Positions 16,625 through 25,294 of a stretch of DNA of 64,000 bases are shown here, one piece after another. This stretch comes from Oceanobacillus profundus (GTDB lineage: Bacteria; Bacillota; Bacilli; Bacillales; Amphibacillaceae), in assembly GCF_003515705.1 (NCBI RefSeq), contig NZ_QWEH01000006.1, positions 160,285 through 224,284 of the forward strand, read 5' to 3'. The notes beneath the pieces were generated by a model, which was not told where the DNA came from, ran no database searches, and worked only from the letters and a program-made list of their open reading frames with translations. The position numbers and the translations under genes are program-made. Positions within the stretch are counted from its first letter, which is position 1. The number at the start of each line of letters is the position of its first letter.

Positions 16625-17305
16625 TTAAAGATGTTTCAAAGCTTCTCGCTTACTAAGGGGTTTTAAGCTATGATTAGCGACAAAGGATCTTACGCTTTCG
16701 GGACGAGTTTTGGCATACTCACGCAGTACCCATCCAATTGCTTTTTGTACAAAAAATTCATCGCTGTCGGCGCGTCTTAAAATGTATCGGAATAGGCGCT
16801 CCTCATCTGTTTTGTCTTTGTATTTTAGCTGATACAATATGGCAGACCGCTGTAACCAAATATTCTCATCTTCAATCCATTGATCAGCAAATGATGGAAT
16901 AAGTTCCTCGTGCTTAGAAAACATATAGCCCACGATATGAGGAGAAAGTACATCTACCGTATCCCACCATGACTTTTTCACAATCAAACTGGATAGCCAG
17001 GTTACATCCTCCTCGGTTAATTTCTTTTTTGCTTTTTCAATTATATCAAGCGCTGCTTTTTGATACTCACGTTCTGGCAGGTCCCACAGCATAAAAATGA
17101 CATCTTTCAGTTCTTCTTTTGGAGGTAGTCCGTTTTCTTTCATAAATTGTTTCGTTATTTTTCGGCGAATCGGAGTTCGTATACCTAAAAAGTTGAATTG
17201 GTTTCTAAGATAGTCGCTTGACCATCTAGCAAATTCAGCATCCGTGTGTTTGTTATATAGATTAATAAGTTCTTGAACGTATGAGTTTGATGCATCCGTC
17301 ATCAT
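16625..17305 (-). CDS. DNA alkylation repair protein (AlkD-like HEAT repeats)
   Basis: A 226-aa all-helical protein of the AlkC/AlkD family, which excises N3- and N7-alkylpurines. Family-typical pieces are RWSSDYLRNQFNFLGIRTP near the N-terminus, WDLPEREYQKAALDII, the WWDTVDVLSPHIVG active-site region and FFVQKAIGWVLREYAKTRP. The start is set at the ATG at 17305, with AAGGTGG 5 nt upstream; a GTG nine nt earlier is also open. It starts about 10 nt after the upstream GNAT gene and forms an operon with it. Confidence 0.88.
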   Translation of the reverse strand: MMTDASNSYVQELINLYNKHTDAEFARWSSDYLRNQFNFLGIRTPIRRKITKQFMKENGLPPKEELKDVIFMLWDLPEREYQKAALDIIEKAKKKLTEEDVTWLSSLIVKKSWWDTVDVLSPHIVGYMFSKHEELIPSFADQWIEDENIWLQRSAILYQLKYKDKTDEERLFRYILRRADSDEFFVQKAIGWVLREYAKTRPESVRSFVANHSLKPLSKREALKHL

Positions 17306-17315
17306 TATGGCCACC

Positions 17316-18155
17316 TTACATTTCGTTATTTAGCGAGAATTCATATCCTCTATAGGTAATTACATTTTTTAATCCTATATTTTCTGCAACTGCAATCGAA
17401 GGTTTGTTTGATTCCGTACAATCCCAAGATGGAATCCTATTATTATCTAGACAATCGTTTACGAAGGCTTTAGCTATGTTTTGCGCTAGCTTTTTCCCAC
17501 GATGTTCTTCTATCGTTTCAATGGTTACAGCATGGACATTTCCCGCGACAAACCCTGAAAAACAAAGACTTACAACTTCATTCTTATAAATCATACAATA
17601 TCCTATCCCATTACGAAAGAACATTTCAGATGAAGACCAAGACTCTAAAATATTGGATCTTAAAAATTCTATATTTTTAATTGAATTGTCTTTGTTTTCA
17701 AAGATGCCTTTACATATTTTTGTTAGTTTATATCCGGTCGCTATACTAAGCTCGTCATAATATTTATAGACGTCCATATCTATCATATAAACCCTTTGAT
17801 TCCAGCTTCCTAATTTGCGGTTTTTAAACACATCCTTAATCGTTGTATCCCATTTATTGTGATTACCAATGCCTTCAAACCATTTCAACCCAACTTTATT
17901 TGCTTCGGGTACAATGATTGTATCAATAAATTGATTTAGATCTTTATTGAAGCGCTCATTCTTTTCATTTCCAATAAAGATAAATCCATCGTTATTACCT
18001 AACCAAATAAGCCCACAAGTAGGAGTTTCCATATCATCTACAAAGACACGGCCAGGGTTGATCCCCTCAATCACTGCTCTTGCTTCTAACAGTCCTTGGT
18101 CAGATAATAAATATTTACATTTATAGAATTCATCCTTGTTTAGTTCAGAAATCAT
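17316..18155 (-). CDS. GNAT acetyltransferase (PF12746-type)
   Basis: A 279-aa two-domain protein. The N-terminal region contains GLIWLGNNDGFIFIGN, and the C-terminal GNAT core carries VHAVTIETIEEHRGKKLAQN as its acetyl-CoA loop, followed by IPSWDCTESNKPSIAVAENI. This layout matches the GNAT_acetyltran family found in many Bacillus genomes, whose substrates are unknown. The AlkD gene follows almost directly. Confidence 0.8.
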   Translation of the reverse strand: MISELNKDEFYKCKYLLSDQGLLEARAVIEGINPGRVFVDDMETPTCGLIWLGNNDGFIFIGNEKNERFNKDLNQFIDTIIVPEANKVGLKWFEGIGNHNKWDTTIKDVFKNRKLGSWNQRVYMIDMDVYKYYDELSIATGYKLTKICKGIFENKDNSIKNIEFLRSNILESWSSSEMFFRNGIGYCMIYKNEVVSLCFSGFVAGNVHAVTIETIEEHRGKKLAQNIAKAFVNDCLDNNRIPSWDCTESNKPSIAVAENIGLKNVITYRGYEFSLNNEM

Positions 18156-18375
18156 ATTTCTCCCCCTCTAACCCTATTTCTTTTCTGCTAACATGAAAAT
18201 CAATAATCTTCTTCTTTAACTATGCTGCCCAAGTTACATAACTTCGCCTTAAATACTAACTTAATATATTTAAAATTATTCAATAAATTTAAAAAATTAG
18301 AGGTATATATTTTTAAAGCATGTTACCTTCGAAATGTACCAAACAAATATAGAACAAGAGAGGAAGAAGAAATGT

Positions 18376-18822
18376 ATGCAATATAAAGTAGAAACATTTC
18401 CAAACTATCGTATCGCTTATGTGCGACGAGTTGGTCCATATGGGCCTGCCAATACTGAAGCAATGGAGAAGTTAAAAAAATGGTCTAAGGAGAGAAATCT
18501 TCTTGAATCGGGAATACTATTTGCAATACCACAAGATAACCCTGATAAGACACTGCCTGAAAACTGTAGATTTGATGCTTGTATTGTGATTTCAAAGGAT
18601 TATCAAATGGATGATTCAATTTATGAAGGCGAGCTCACTGGCGGGAAATACGCTGTTTACAAAATAAAACATACTGCTGAAGCTATTCAAGAAGCATATG
18701 TTGATATTTTTCCATCACTACAAAGCAATGGATATCAAATTGATACTAAACCTATTCTGGAAAAGTACACGGCTGATATGGTTAACAATCATTATTGCGA
18801 AATATGTGTACCTGTGAAATAG
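18376..18822 (+). CDS. GyrI-like / AraC effector-binding domain protein
   Basis: A 148-aa stand-alone GyrI-like small-molecule binding domain. It starts MQYKVETFPNYRIAYVRRVG and contains FDACIVISKD and GGKYAVYKIKHT, the usual strand pattern. Members bind hydrophobic ligands or inhibit DNA gyrase (SbmC). The start is the ATG at 18376 after GAGAGGAAGAAG. Monocistronic, with a strong terminator. Confidence 0.8.
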   Translation: MQYKVETFPNYRIAYVRRVGPYGPANTEAMEKLKKWSKERNLLESGILFAIPQDNPDKTLPENCRFDACIVISKDYQMDDSIYEGELTGGKYAVYKIKHTAEAIQEAYVDIFPSLQSNGYQIDTKPILEKYTADMVNNHYCEICVPVK

Positions 18823-18870
18823 CGAAAGTAGTTTTTAATGTTCAATCAGTAAGTAAGATTACAAAAAGAA

Positions 18871-18905
18871 GAACAAGAATTAGCTGTTTCTTGTTCTTTT
18901 TTTTT
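18871..18905 (+). terminator. Terminator of the GyrI-like gene
   Basis: GAACAAGAA (18871-18879) pairs with TTCTTGTTC (18888-18896), followed by nine T. Confidence 0.9.
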
Positions 18906-19023
18906 CATTGACCTTACCCGCTAGAAAAGAACTTATGTCAATATCGGGCAATTATCTGTAATTGTGTATTGAAGAGTTTAAAGATGCTGTTCTTGTTTAA
19001 TCTTGCACCAATTGATGGGGAAA

Positions 19024-19344
19024 TTACTTTAAACTATTTGTTTCTCTAATCTGAGTAAAATTTTCTTCACTGATTTCGCTTTTTTCTATAAGGGTCTCTT
19101 GAAAGGATTTGAAAAGGTCTTGAATTTCTTTATCCTGGTTAATAAGTTCTATACTCTTATTATATTCCACTTGATCTTTATATTGAGAAATCTCCATCCA
19201 CTTTGTTTTATCCTCGTTACTCTGAAAATAAATTACATGTGAATCTATATACTTACCATAAATTTCCCCAACTTTTTCTTGAATGTTTATATATGTTTCT
19301 ATTTTATCTTTCTTTATATGATAATTATAAACTTTTACAAACAT
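19024..19344 (-). CDS. Small protein with a possible ABM-like fold
   Basis: A 106-aa protein, not firmly recognised. The pattern FVKVYNYHIKKDKIETYINI, then SHVIYFQSNED and KWMEISQYKD, suggests the dimeric alpha/beta barrel of antibiotic-biosynthesis monooxygenase-like proteins. AGGAGTG precedes the ATG. It follows the VOC gene on the same strand with a 41-nt gap and is likely co-transcribed. Confidence 0.6.
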   Translation of the reverse strand: MFVKVYNYHIKKDKIETYINIQEKVGEIYGKYIDSHVIYFQSNEDKTKWMEISQYKDQVEYNKSIELINQDKEIQDLFKSFQETLIEKSEISEENFTQIRETNSLK

Positions 19345-19385
19345 CTTTTCACTCCTGACATTTTTAAGGGGATTACCAATAATTG

Positions 19386-19775
19386 CTAATTACCCAAAAT
19401 TGTATGAATACGTTTTTTTTCTTCCTTTTTGTTTAAGTATTCAAAGAAACCAAGTAGATTGCCCCAAGGGTCTGTAAACGTCCCCCATTTTACTGGAACT
19501 TCTTCTCTTGAATATATTTCGAACATAGCAATGTTCAATTCTTTTATAAGTCGATCTCTTTCGCCTACTATGTCTTTTACCCCTAAACGCAAAGGACCAC
19601 TTTCTTCTGCTGGGATACCCTCGGCAACTTGTAACCAACATCCCGGAATGATTTCCCATTCAGCAAAACCTTCGTGTGGAAGAAAATCAGGCTGTCTATT
19701 AAATAAAGTTTGATACCATCTTTGTCCTTCTTTCATGTCTTTAACACGAACTTGAATTGTCATTTCAAATAGCAC
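19386..19775 (-). CDS. VOC family protein
   Basis: A 129-aa glyoxalase-superfamily protein with VRVKDMKEGQRWYQTLFNR and the closing FTDPWGNLLGFFEYLNK. The start is GTG at 19773-19775 behind AGGGGGGAT. A lysine-rich tail (KKEEKKR) extends past the fold. Function unknown; members bind metals and small ligands. Confidence 0.8.
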   Translation of the reverse strand: MLFEMTIQVRVKDMKEGQRWYQTLFNRQPDFLPHEGFAEWEIIPGCWLQVAEGIPAEESGPLRLGVKDIVGERDRLIKELNIAMFEIYSREEVPVKWGTFTDPWGNLLGFFEYLNKKEEKKRIHTILGN

Positions 19776-19867
19776 TTAAATCCCCCCTAATCGTTTCTGT
19801 TATATAAAAGTCCCCTCTTTAATAAAACTTCTACCGTAACCCCATTCAATAATCGCGCCAGTCTTGT

Positions 19868-20344
19868 TTAATAATCTTTAACAGATTTTAATTTCCTACC
19901 TATAAAACTAGCAGAGACAGGGCTTCGATCTAATTCTCTTGCCCAAACAGAAAGCTGGCCAATATGATGAATTTCGTGAGCAATAATATGGTGAAGTATT
20001 TCATCCTTCGTGTATTCATCTTCATCCCAAGGAATATGTATGAGCTCATCTTTTGATTCATCTAAATTTGTTTTTAATTCAACCACAATTTCATCTCGGA
20101 GTGCATCGGATAGGGATTTAACCTTATCAAGCGTATTATGATCTGCAAATGAAAATACGATATCTTCCTTACCTTGAATAGCCCTAATCCAGCTATATTC
20201 CACATCAACAATGTGAAAAAGCGTATATAAAATATTTCCTACTCCACCTTTGCGTTCTTTTAACAGCTCTTCAGGTGTTAGCTGGTTACTCCAGTCAAAC
20301 CATTCGTTTCTTACCTGCCAGTTATATTCAAAAAACTTAATCAT
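19868..20344 (-). CDS. DinB-family protein
   Basis: A 158-aa four-helix DinB/YfiT-like protein. The putative metal triad is visible as H in YTLFHIVDVEYSW and H residues in AHEIHHIGQLSVWARELD. Such proteins include bacillithiol S-transferases and stress proteins. AGGGGTG precedes the ATG. The gap upstream to 20751 holds the fragment described at 20538-20686 and no other gene. Confidence 0.83.
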   Translation of the reverse strand: MIKFFEYNWQVRNEWFDWSNQLTPEELLKERKGGVGNILYTLFHIVDVEYSWIRAIQGKEDIVFSFADHNTLDKVKSLSDALRDEIVVELKTNLDESKDELIHIPWDEDEYTKDEILHHIIAHEIHHIGQLSVWARELDRSPVSASFIGRKLKSVKDY

Positions 20345-20537
20345 GTGAACACCCCTTTAATTCAATTGTTGAAATATTAATAGTAAGCGTTTAAGCTTCT
20401 TCTTGTTAGAAAACTGATTAGTGTCTCTATTTAAATAATAACATAATCTTCCGAAATATTCGTAGCTGATCAAAAAGAAAAAGGTGTTTAATTAATAATC
20501 GCCTTGTTAACTCTTGTCCGAGTTTATTGAGAGGTAA

Positions 20538-20686
20538 TTACCACAATGCTTCATCCTTTATTTGAAATATTTGTAATTCCGAAACTCCGTAATTATCTTT
20601 ATTTGTTGTAAATCAACCCAAGTAACAGTTGCTCGATAAGGAGCAAATTTTTGTTCTAAATTCATTCTGTTAATATCTACCTGCAT
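20538..20686 (-). pseudogene. Short frameshifted remnant, family unknown
   Basis: A minus-strand ATG at 20684-20686 opens MQVDINRMNLEQKFAPYRA, then TVTWVDLQQI. After an AAA run the +1 frame continues protein-like (KDNYGVSELQIFQIKDEALW) to a stop at 20538-20540. Restoring one base gives a 49-residue frame. There is no ribosome binding site. It is possibly the end of a decayed gene. Confidence 0.35.
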
Positions 20687-20751
20687 TTTGGGGTAAAATA
20701 CAATTGTATTTTCACGGACGATAGACAGATAAAACTTTGGAGGGTTTTAGA

Positions 20752-21900
20752 ATGAAAAACTTTACAGAAGAAGAAAAGATAAAGATTTTATCTGACATGA
20801 TAGCGATTAAATCTATTAATGCAAATGAAATTGAAGTGGCAAATTACTTGAAAGATTTATTTGCTGCATATGGCATTGATTCTAAAATTGTTCCAGTTAC
20901 AGACACTCGTGTTAACTTAGTGGCTGAGATTGGAAGCGGGAGTCCAGTAATTGGAGTTTCTGGTCATATGGATGTTGTTTCTCCTGGTGATGAAAGCGAG
21001 TGGACTTCAGATCCGTTCACATTGACAGAAAAAGACGGAAAGCTATACGGACGTGGAACAAATGACATGAAAGCAGGTTTAGTAAACCTTGCTTTAGTGA
21101 TGATTGAACTCAAAGAAAATAATGAACTACAAAATGGTACTGTCCGTTTTATGGCAACGACTGGTGAAGAAGTCGGGGGCGCAGGTTCTAAAAAATTATA
21201 CGAAGAAGGCTATATGGATGATGTAGATTATCTATGGGTAGCTGAACCCTCTCATGACACAATTATTTACGCACACAAAGGATCGCTTAATCTGAGGGTA
21301 ACGTCTATTGGTGAAGCGGCACATAGCTCGATGCCTGACCAAGGGTATAATGCGATTAATCCTTTGATGGAATACCTCCTGGAATTAGATAAAAAATTGA
21401 ATGGCGATGATCGTAAAAATGAAGTTCTCGGTAAATTGGTTATGAGTACAACTATTTTTAATGCAGGAAACCAAGTAAATTCAGTACCAGAAAAAGCAGC
21501 AGCTGAAATAAACGTGCGTACTATTCCAGAGTTTGATAATGATGAAGTGATTGACTTATTCAAGACCACAGCTGACAAATACAATAAAGAGGGCTCTAAA
21601 ATTGATGTTGAGGTGACAATGTCATTGCCAAGTGTCTTCACTACAGGACAATCTGAAATGGTTGATCTTGCGAAAGAACTCGGTAAAAAATATTTAGACC
21701 TGGAAATTTCCGTTAAAGGTTCACCGGGTGTAACGGATGCATCAAACTTATTACGAGATAAAGATGATAACTTCCCATTCATGATGTTTGGTCCAGGTGA
21801 AACAAAAATGGCACATAAAACAGATGAATATGTTTACAAAGATTACTACTTTGCATTCTTCGATATCTATAAAGCGTTAATTTTAGGATTATCGAAATAA
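20752..21900 (+). CDS. M20-family ArgE/DapE-type deacylase
   Basis: A 382-aa zinc peptidase/deacylase. The first metal motif is GHMDVVSPGD, and LYGRGTNDMKAGL carries the bridging aspartate. TGEEVGGAGSKKL holds the catalytic Glu pair, and KTDEYV near the end holds the last ligand region. The dimerisation lid lies at about residues 175-290. It may be a succinyl-diaminopimelate or acetylornithine-like deacylase or a peptidase; the family is too broad to decide. The start is the ATG at 20752, with GGAGGG 6 nt upstream. Confidence 0.87.
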   Translation: MKNFTEEEKIKILSDMIAIKSINANEIEVANYLKDLFAAYGIDSKIVPVTDTRVNLVAEIGSGSPVIGVSGHMDVVSPGDESEWTSDPFTLTEKDGKLYGRGTNDMKAGLVNLALVMIELKENNELQNGTVRFMATTGEEVGGAGSKKLYEEGYMDDVDYLWVAEPSHDTIIYAHKGSLNLRVTSIGEAAHSSMPDQGYNAINPLMEYLLELDKKLNGDDRKNEVLGKLVMSTTIFNAGNQVNSVPEKAAAEINVRTIPEFDNDEVIDLFKTTADKYNKEGSKIDVEVTMSLPSVFTTGQSEMVDLAKELGKKYLDLEISVKGSPGVTDASNLLRDKDDNFPFMMFGPGETKMAHKTDEYVYKDYYFAFFDIYKALILGLSK

Positions 21901-21915
21901 AAAGGGATTTTTAAT

Positions 21916-21953
21916 AGAGGTGGCAACCATACTTTGGTGGTCATCTCTTTTTT
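21916..21953 (+). terminator. Terminator of the M20 peptidase gene
   Basis: AGAGGTG (21916-21922) pairs with CATCTCT (21942-21948) around an inner GCAACC/GGTGGT stem, followed by six T. Confidence 0.8.
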
Positions 21954-22079
21954 GGCATTGTTTTTTAACCCCTGAGATGAACATTGACTGAATTCAAAAA
22001 CTGTAACATCCGAATGCAATCCGAATAAAATGGCATAGGCGTTTGATCATACTCTGCAGAAACCACAAGGGGTGAATTT

Positions 22080-23522
22080 ATGTCAATCATTACGGGAAGC
22101 GAATATATTGATCGAATCGATCTTCTGGAAATGGATATATGGGTAGATGGGCATCCGGTCATAGGCAAAGTCTCTGAGCACCCGGCATTTAAGGGAGTTA
22201 TGAGGAGTCAAGCAGCATTATATGATTTACAACACGATGAATCATTACAATCTATCATGACTTATTCCTCGCCATCAACTAGTGAGCCAGTTGGGATGTC
22301 CTATTTGCAGCCAAAGACGAAACAGGATCTTGTGAAAAGAAGGAAGATGGTTCAACAATGGGCACTGTCAACGAATGGCATGATGGGAAGAAGTCCGGAC
22401 TATATGAATACGGTGCTGATGGCACTTGCATCATCTGTAGACCTTTTAAAGGGAAAGGAAAACTGTTTCCCTGAACATTTATTATCTTTTTATGAATATG
22501 CCCGTGAAAACGACATTTCCATGACACATACATTTATAAATCCGCAAGTCAATCGTGAGCAATTTTATTTTGAAGATCCGGATGATGAACCAATAGCCAC
22601 TAAAGTTGTAGACAAAACAAATGAAGGTATTATTGTTAAAGGGGCCAGGCTATTGGCAACACAGGGTGGGATAACAGATGAAATCGTTGTCTTATCGGCA
22701 GGAGGAATCCAGGATAAGGCGAATGGTTTTGCATTTTCCATCCCTAGTAATACAAAAGGTTTAAAATTTATCTGCCGGGAATCATTTGTTGGCGGCGCTT
22801 CCGCATTTAACTATCCATTGAGTTCACGCTATGAAGAAATGGATACGATTGTCGTTTTTGATAATGTACTTATTCCGTGGGAACGCGTGTTTTATTACAA
22901 TAACCTACAAGTCTCGAATACTTTCATGGATGCTAGTTCATTTCTGCCGTTTACTTTACATCAGGCTGTATCCAGACAAATCGTTAAAACGGAATTTGTC
23001 TTAGGTGTAGCTCAGTCAATCATTGATACAATCAATATTAGTGAGTACCAACATGTTCAGGAAAAGGTATCTGAAATTATCGTTGCTCTGGAAACGATGA
23101 AAGCATTGATTATCAAATCTGAAGTTGAAGCTGAATTGGATGAATGGGGGTTCATGAGACCGAATCAAAAAACACTGCAGGTAGCCTGTAATGTATTCCC
23201 GCGCGCCTATGCAAGATTTGGTGAAATTATCCAGCAACTAGGAGCCAGTGGGTTGATGTCCATCCCGACAGAAGAGGCATTTCAATCATCACTAAGAAAA
23301 GACTTGGATCAATATTTGCAATCGAAAGCTGATGATGCTGAATCACGTGTCAAGATTTTCCGTTTAGCTTGGGAAATGACAATGAGTGCATTTGGTACAC
23401 GGGAAACCCAATACGAACGGTTTTTCTTTGGTGATCCAATCCGGTTGTCTAGTGGATTGTATTTATCATATGATAAGGAACCGTATGTAAAACGGGTAAA
23501 GACTTTGTTAGGGATGGATTGA
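22080..23522 (+). CDS. HpaB-family 4-hydroxyphenylacetate 3-monooxygenase-type flavoprotein
   Basis: A 480-aa protein of the FADH2-dependent HpaB family. An N-terminal helical region starts with TGSEYIDRIDLLEMDIWVDG. The central beta domain contains INPQVNR and KGARLLATQGGITDEIVVLS. FDNVLIPWERVFYYNN and a C-terminal helical bundle ending in the FFFGDP region follow. These enzymes hydroxylate phenols using reduced FAD from a separate reductase. No flavin reductase is adjacent, so reduced flavin must come from elsewhere. It resembles Bacillus YoaI. The substrate is uncertain. Confidence 0.88.
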   Translation: MSIITGSEYIDRIDLLEMDIWVDGHPVIGKVSEHPAFKGVMRSQAALYDLQHDESLQSIMTYSSPSTSEPVGMSYLQPKTKQDLVKRRKMVQQWALSTNGMMGRSPDYMNTVLMALASSVDLLKGKENCFPEHLLSFYEYARENDISMTHTFINPQVNREQFYFEDPDDEPIATKVVDKTNEGIIVKGARLLATQGGITDEIVVLSAGGIQDKANGFAFSIPSNTKGLKFICRESFVGGASAFNYPLSSRYEEMDTIVVFDNVLIPWERVFYYNNLQVSNTFMDASSFLPFTLHQAVSRQIVKTEFVLGVAQSIIDTINISEYQHVQEKVSEIIVALETMKALIIKSEVEAELDEWGFMRPNQKTLQVACNVFPRAYARFGEIIQQLGASGLMSIPTEEAFQSSLRKDLDQYLQSKADDAESRVKIFRLAWEMTMSAFGTRETQYERFFFGDPIRLSSGLYLSYDKEPYVKRVKTLLGMD

Positions 23523-23530
23523 AGTTATTT

Positions 23531-23555
23531 GAATCTGGCCTAAAAAGCCAGATTC
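23531..23555 (+). terminator. Hairpin after the HpaB-like gene
   Basis: GAATCTGGC (23531-23539) pairs perfectly with GCCAGATTC (23547-23555). No T-run follows, so termination may be inefficient. Confidence 0.5.
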
Positions 23556-23779
23556 TGTGTAATCATCTAATTTACTTGATTAACCAAGGTAAATTCCAAA
23601 GTCCTACCCCCAACTTGATTTTATTGCCTGGCAAGTTTGCCATAGAGATAATCAACGTCCAGTCGCCATGTTATTCATTCCTCCTTACATTTTTCTTTAT
23701 ATACTAATAAAAAGAACTACATAGCTCCTCCCTTCATCCCTGAATTTTGAATTGGAGGTAAGCTTTAGAACACTTAATG

Positions 23780-24043
23780 TTAGCGATACATCGACTGAAT
23801 CTTTTCAAGATCCCTAATAAAGAGATTCACTTCTTCCTGACTCAACCGTATCGGCATTTGATCATACAACGTAATGATTTGACCATCTGTGTCATTTTGG
23901 TGTTTTTTCAAATAATCATAAAGACTTTTTAACTGGTTTTCTCTAATACTGGATTCTGTAGTGAAATGCTTCACTTTTTGTATTGAAAATTCGTTCACGA
24001 GTTCATCAAATTCACCTGAAATAATGTTACCTGTTAGCAACAT
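23780..24043 (-). CDS. Hypothetical protein, 87 aa
   Basis: An unrecognised soluble protein with an excellent start context (AGGAGGG 6 nt before the ATG). It has one predicted strand at the N-terminus, then charged helices (ENQLKSLYDYLKKHQ, then QEEVNLFIRDLEKIQSMY). No cysteine or catalytic motif stands out. Confidence 0.6.
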   Translation of the reverse strand: MLLTGNIISGEFDELVNEFSIQKVKHFTTESSIRENQLKSLYDYLKKHQNDTDGQIITLYDQMPIRLSQEEVNLFIRDLEKIQSMYR

Positions 24044-24195
24044 GGGAATCCCTCCTAAGCCATGAGGCTAGTTTTTGTTAGTTTATCCTAAAAGATCACA
24101 TCCTAATTACAAACCTCGGAGGAGGAAAAGGGCAGCTACAGCTAGTGAAAACACTAATTCTTCTTAATAAAAACTGTTTACACATAGAAAATCCT

Positions 24196-24428
24196 CTAAA
24201 TCGATTTTATCTTATCACCTTTACTCCACGAAACCTGTATGAGCTCAATAATACGTTTTTGCATAGGGGATAGCTTACGGTTTGGGTGATAAATTAAGTA
24301 AATGGATCGTCTTTTTCTTGAATTGAATTCTTTGAATAATAAAGTTCCTTTTTTTACCTCATGTTCAACAGAAAGCTTCGAAACAACTGCAATTCCTAAA
24401 TTAGAAAGGATCGCCTTTTTAATTGCTT
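24196..24428 (-). pseudogene. LysR-type regulator, C-terminal remnant
   Basis: The minus-strand frame reads SNLGIAVVSKLSVEHEVKKG, then RRSIYLIYHPNRKLSPMQKR. This is the end of a LysR substrate-binding domain. The helix-turn-helix and about three quarters of the protein are absent. Homology stops at about 24428, where the opposite strand becomes the end of phnE. Upstream residues in this frame are antisense to that fragment. Confidence 0.8.
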
Positions 24429-24572
24429 GGCGCAGGAGGAATAGGTATTGAGTTATCCACTTCCATGTCATTAATGAAATACGATGAAGCTTTCATGATC
24501 ATTATTATTATCTTTATTGTTGTGGTATCGGTTGAACAGCTTTCAGCTATCATTCGCAAAAAGTTAATTTAA
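24426..24572 (+). pseudogene. Phosphonate ABC permease PhnE, C-terminal remnant
   Basis: A 48-residue frame reads LGAGGIGIELSTSMSLMKYD, then EAFMIIIIIFIVVVSVEQL and SAIIRKKLI, followed by a stop. This is the characteristic end of PhnE-type permeases (GAGGIG loop, last membrane segment, basic tail). The rest of the gene is missing, cut exactly where the lysR remnant begins. The two intact PhnE genes at 52.4-54.0 kb have a different C-terminal sequence. Confidence 0.75.
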
Positions 24573-24585
24573 AGGAGGAAATAGG

Positions 24586-25185
24586 TTGCTTTTTTTAGTG
24601 CGTCATGGAGAAACGGAATGGAACTTACATAAGAGATTACAAGGACAGCAGGACATTCCATTAAGTGAGGTAGGAGTTAATCAAGCGCGGGAATTAGGAT
24701 TACACTTTCAAAATCAACATATTGTTTTTGAACATGTATATACAAGTGATTTATTACGAGCCCACCAAACTGCCCAATTAATCACAAAAGGGATGTCAAT
24801 TAGTCAATTTACTATCGAACCCAATCTACGAGAACGTTTTTATGGGGAGCTTGAAGGTGAATATATTGATGATATTGTGAAACTTATGCCAGATTACGAT
24901 AAAAATTTTGGTGTAAAGATGCAATATGGAATTGAATCGTTAGAAGACATGCAAAAACGAATGGTTTCCATTCTAACGTCTATTGCTAAAGTAACAGAAG
25001 GTTCTCCAACATTAATTGTTTCGCATGGGGGATCGATTAATGCACTCCTTCACTATATTACAAAAGGGGAGATGGGAACTGGAAAAGGAAAGTTGGCAAA
25101 TACCTCTTTCACGCGATTGCAATGGAGTAATCAAACTTTTCATGTGCAAGCGTACAATGAGACATCACGTGTAAAAGTAACATGA
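24586..25185 (+). CDS. Histidine phosphatase family protein (phosphoglycerate mutase-like)
   Basis: A 199-aa protein opening LFLVRHGETEWNLHKRLQGQ (RHG phosphohistidine motif) with the second histidine in LIVSHGGSINALLHY and Glu in NLRERFYGELEG. It should act as a small-molecule phosphatase. The start is TTG at 24586 behind AAAGGAGG. It lies 13 nt after the phnE remnant on the same strand, so it was probably the end of a lost phosphonate operon and is now an orphan. Confidence 0.88.
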   Translation: MLFLVRHGETEWNLHKRLQGQQDIPLSEVGVNQARELGLHFQNQHIVFEHVYTSDLLRAHQTAQLITKGMSISQFTIEPNLRERFYGELEGEYIDDIVKLMPDYDKNFGVKMQYGIESLEDMQKRMVSILTSIAKVTEGSPTLIVSHGGSINALLHYITKGEMGTGKGKLANTSFTRLQWSNQTFHVQAYNETSRVKVT

Positions 25186-25248
25186 GAAAGGGAAAGCACT
25201 AAAAAGGATTTCTCATGTAGATAAGTAGATGGAATAAAAACAAACGAC

Positions 25249-25281
25249 AAAGAGAAAGGCCCCTACAATCCTGTAAGGGCC
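25249..25281 (-). terminator. Terminator of the flavin oxidoreductase gene
   Basis: On the minus strand GGCCCTTACA pairs with TGTAGGGGCC (one wobble), followed by TTTCTCTTTG. Confidence 0.7.
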
Positions 25282-25294
25282 CTCTGTCTTTCAC

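Noticed and set aside
20384..20397. cre-like AGTAAGCGTTTAAG upstream of the DinB gene
   Set aside because: It misses key consensus positions and has no carbon-metabolism gene nearby.
23580..23720. Protein-like minus-strand stretch (LGVGLWNLPWLIK) between the HpaB-like gene and 23780
   Set aside because: Short, interrupted upstream by a stop and without a start signal, so it could not be separated from chance.
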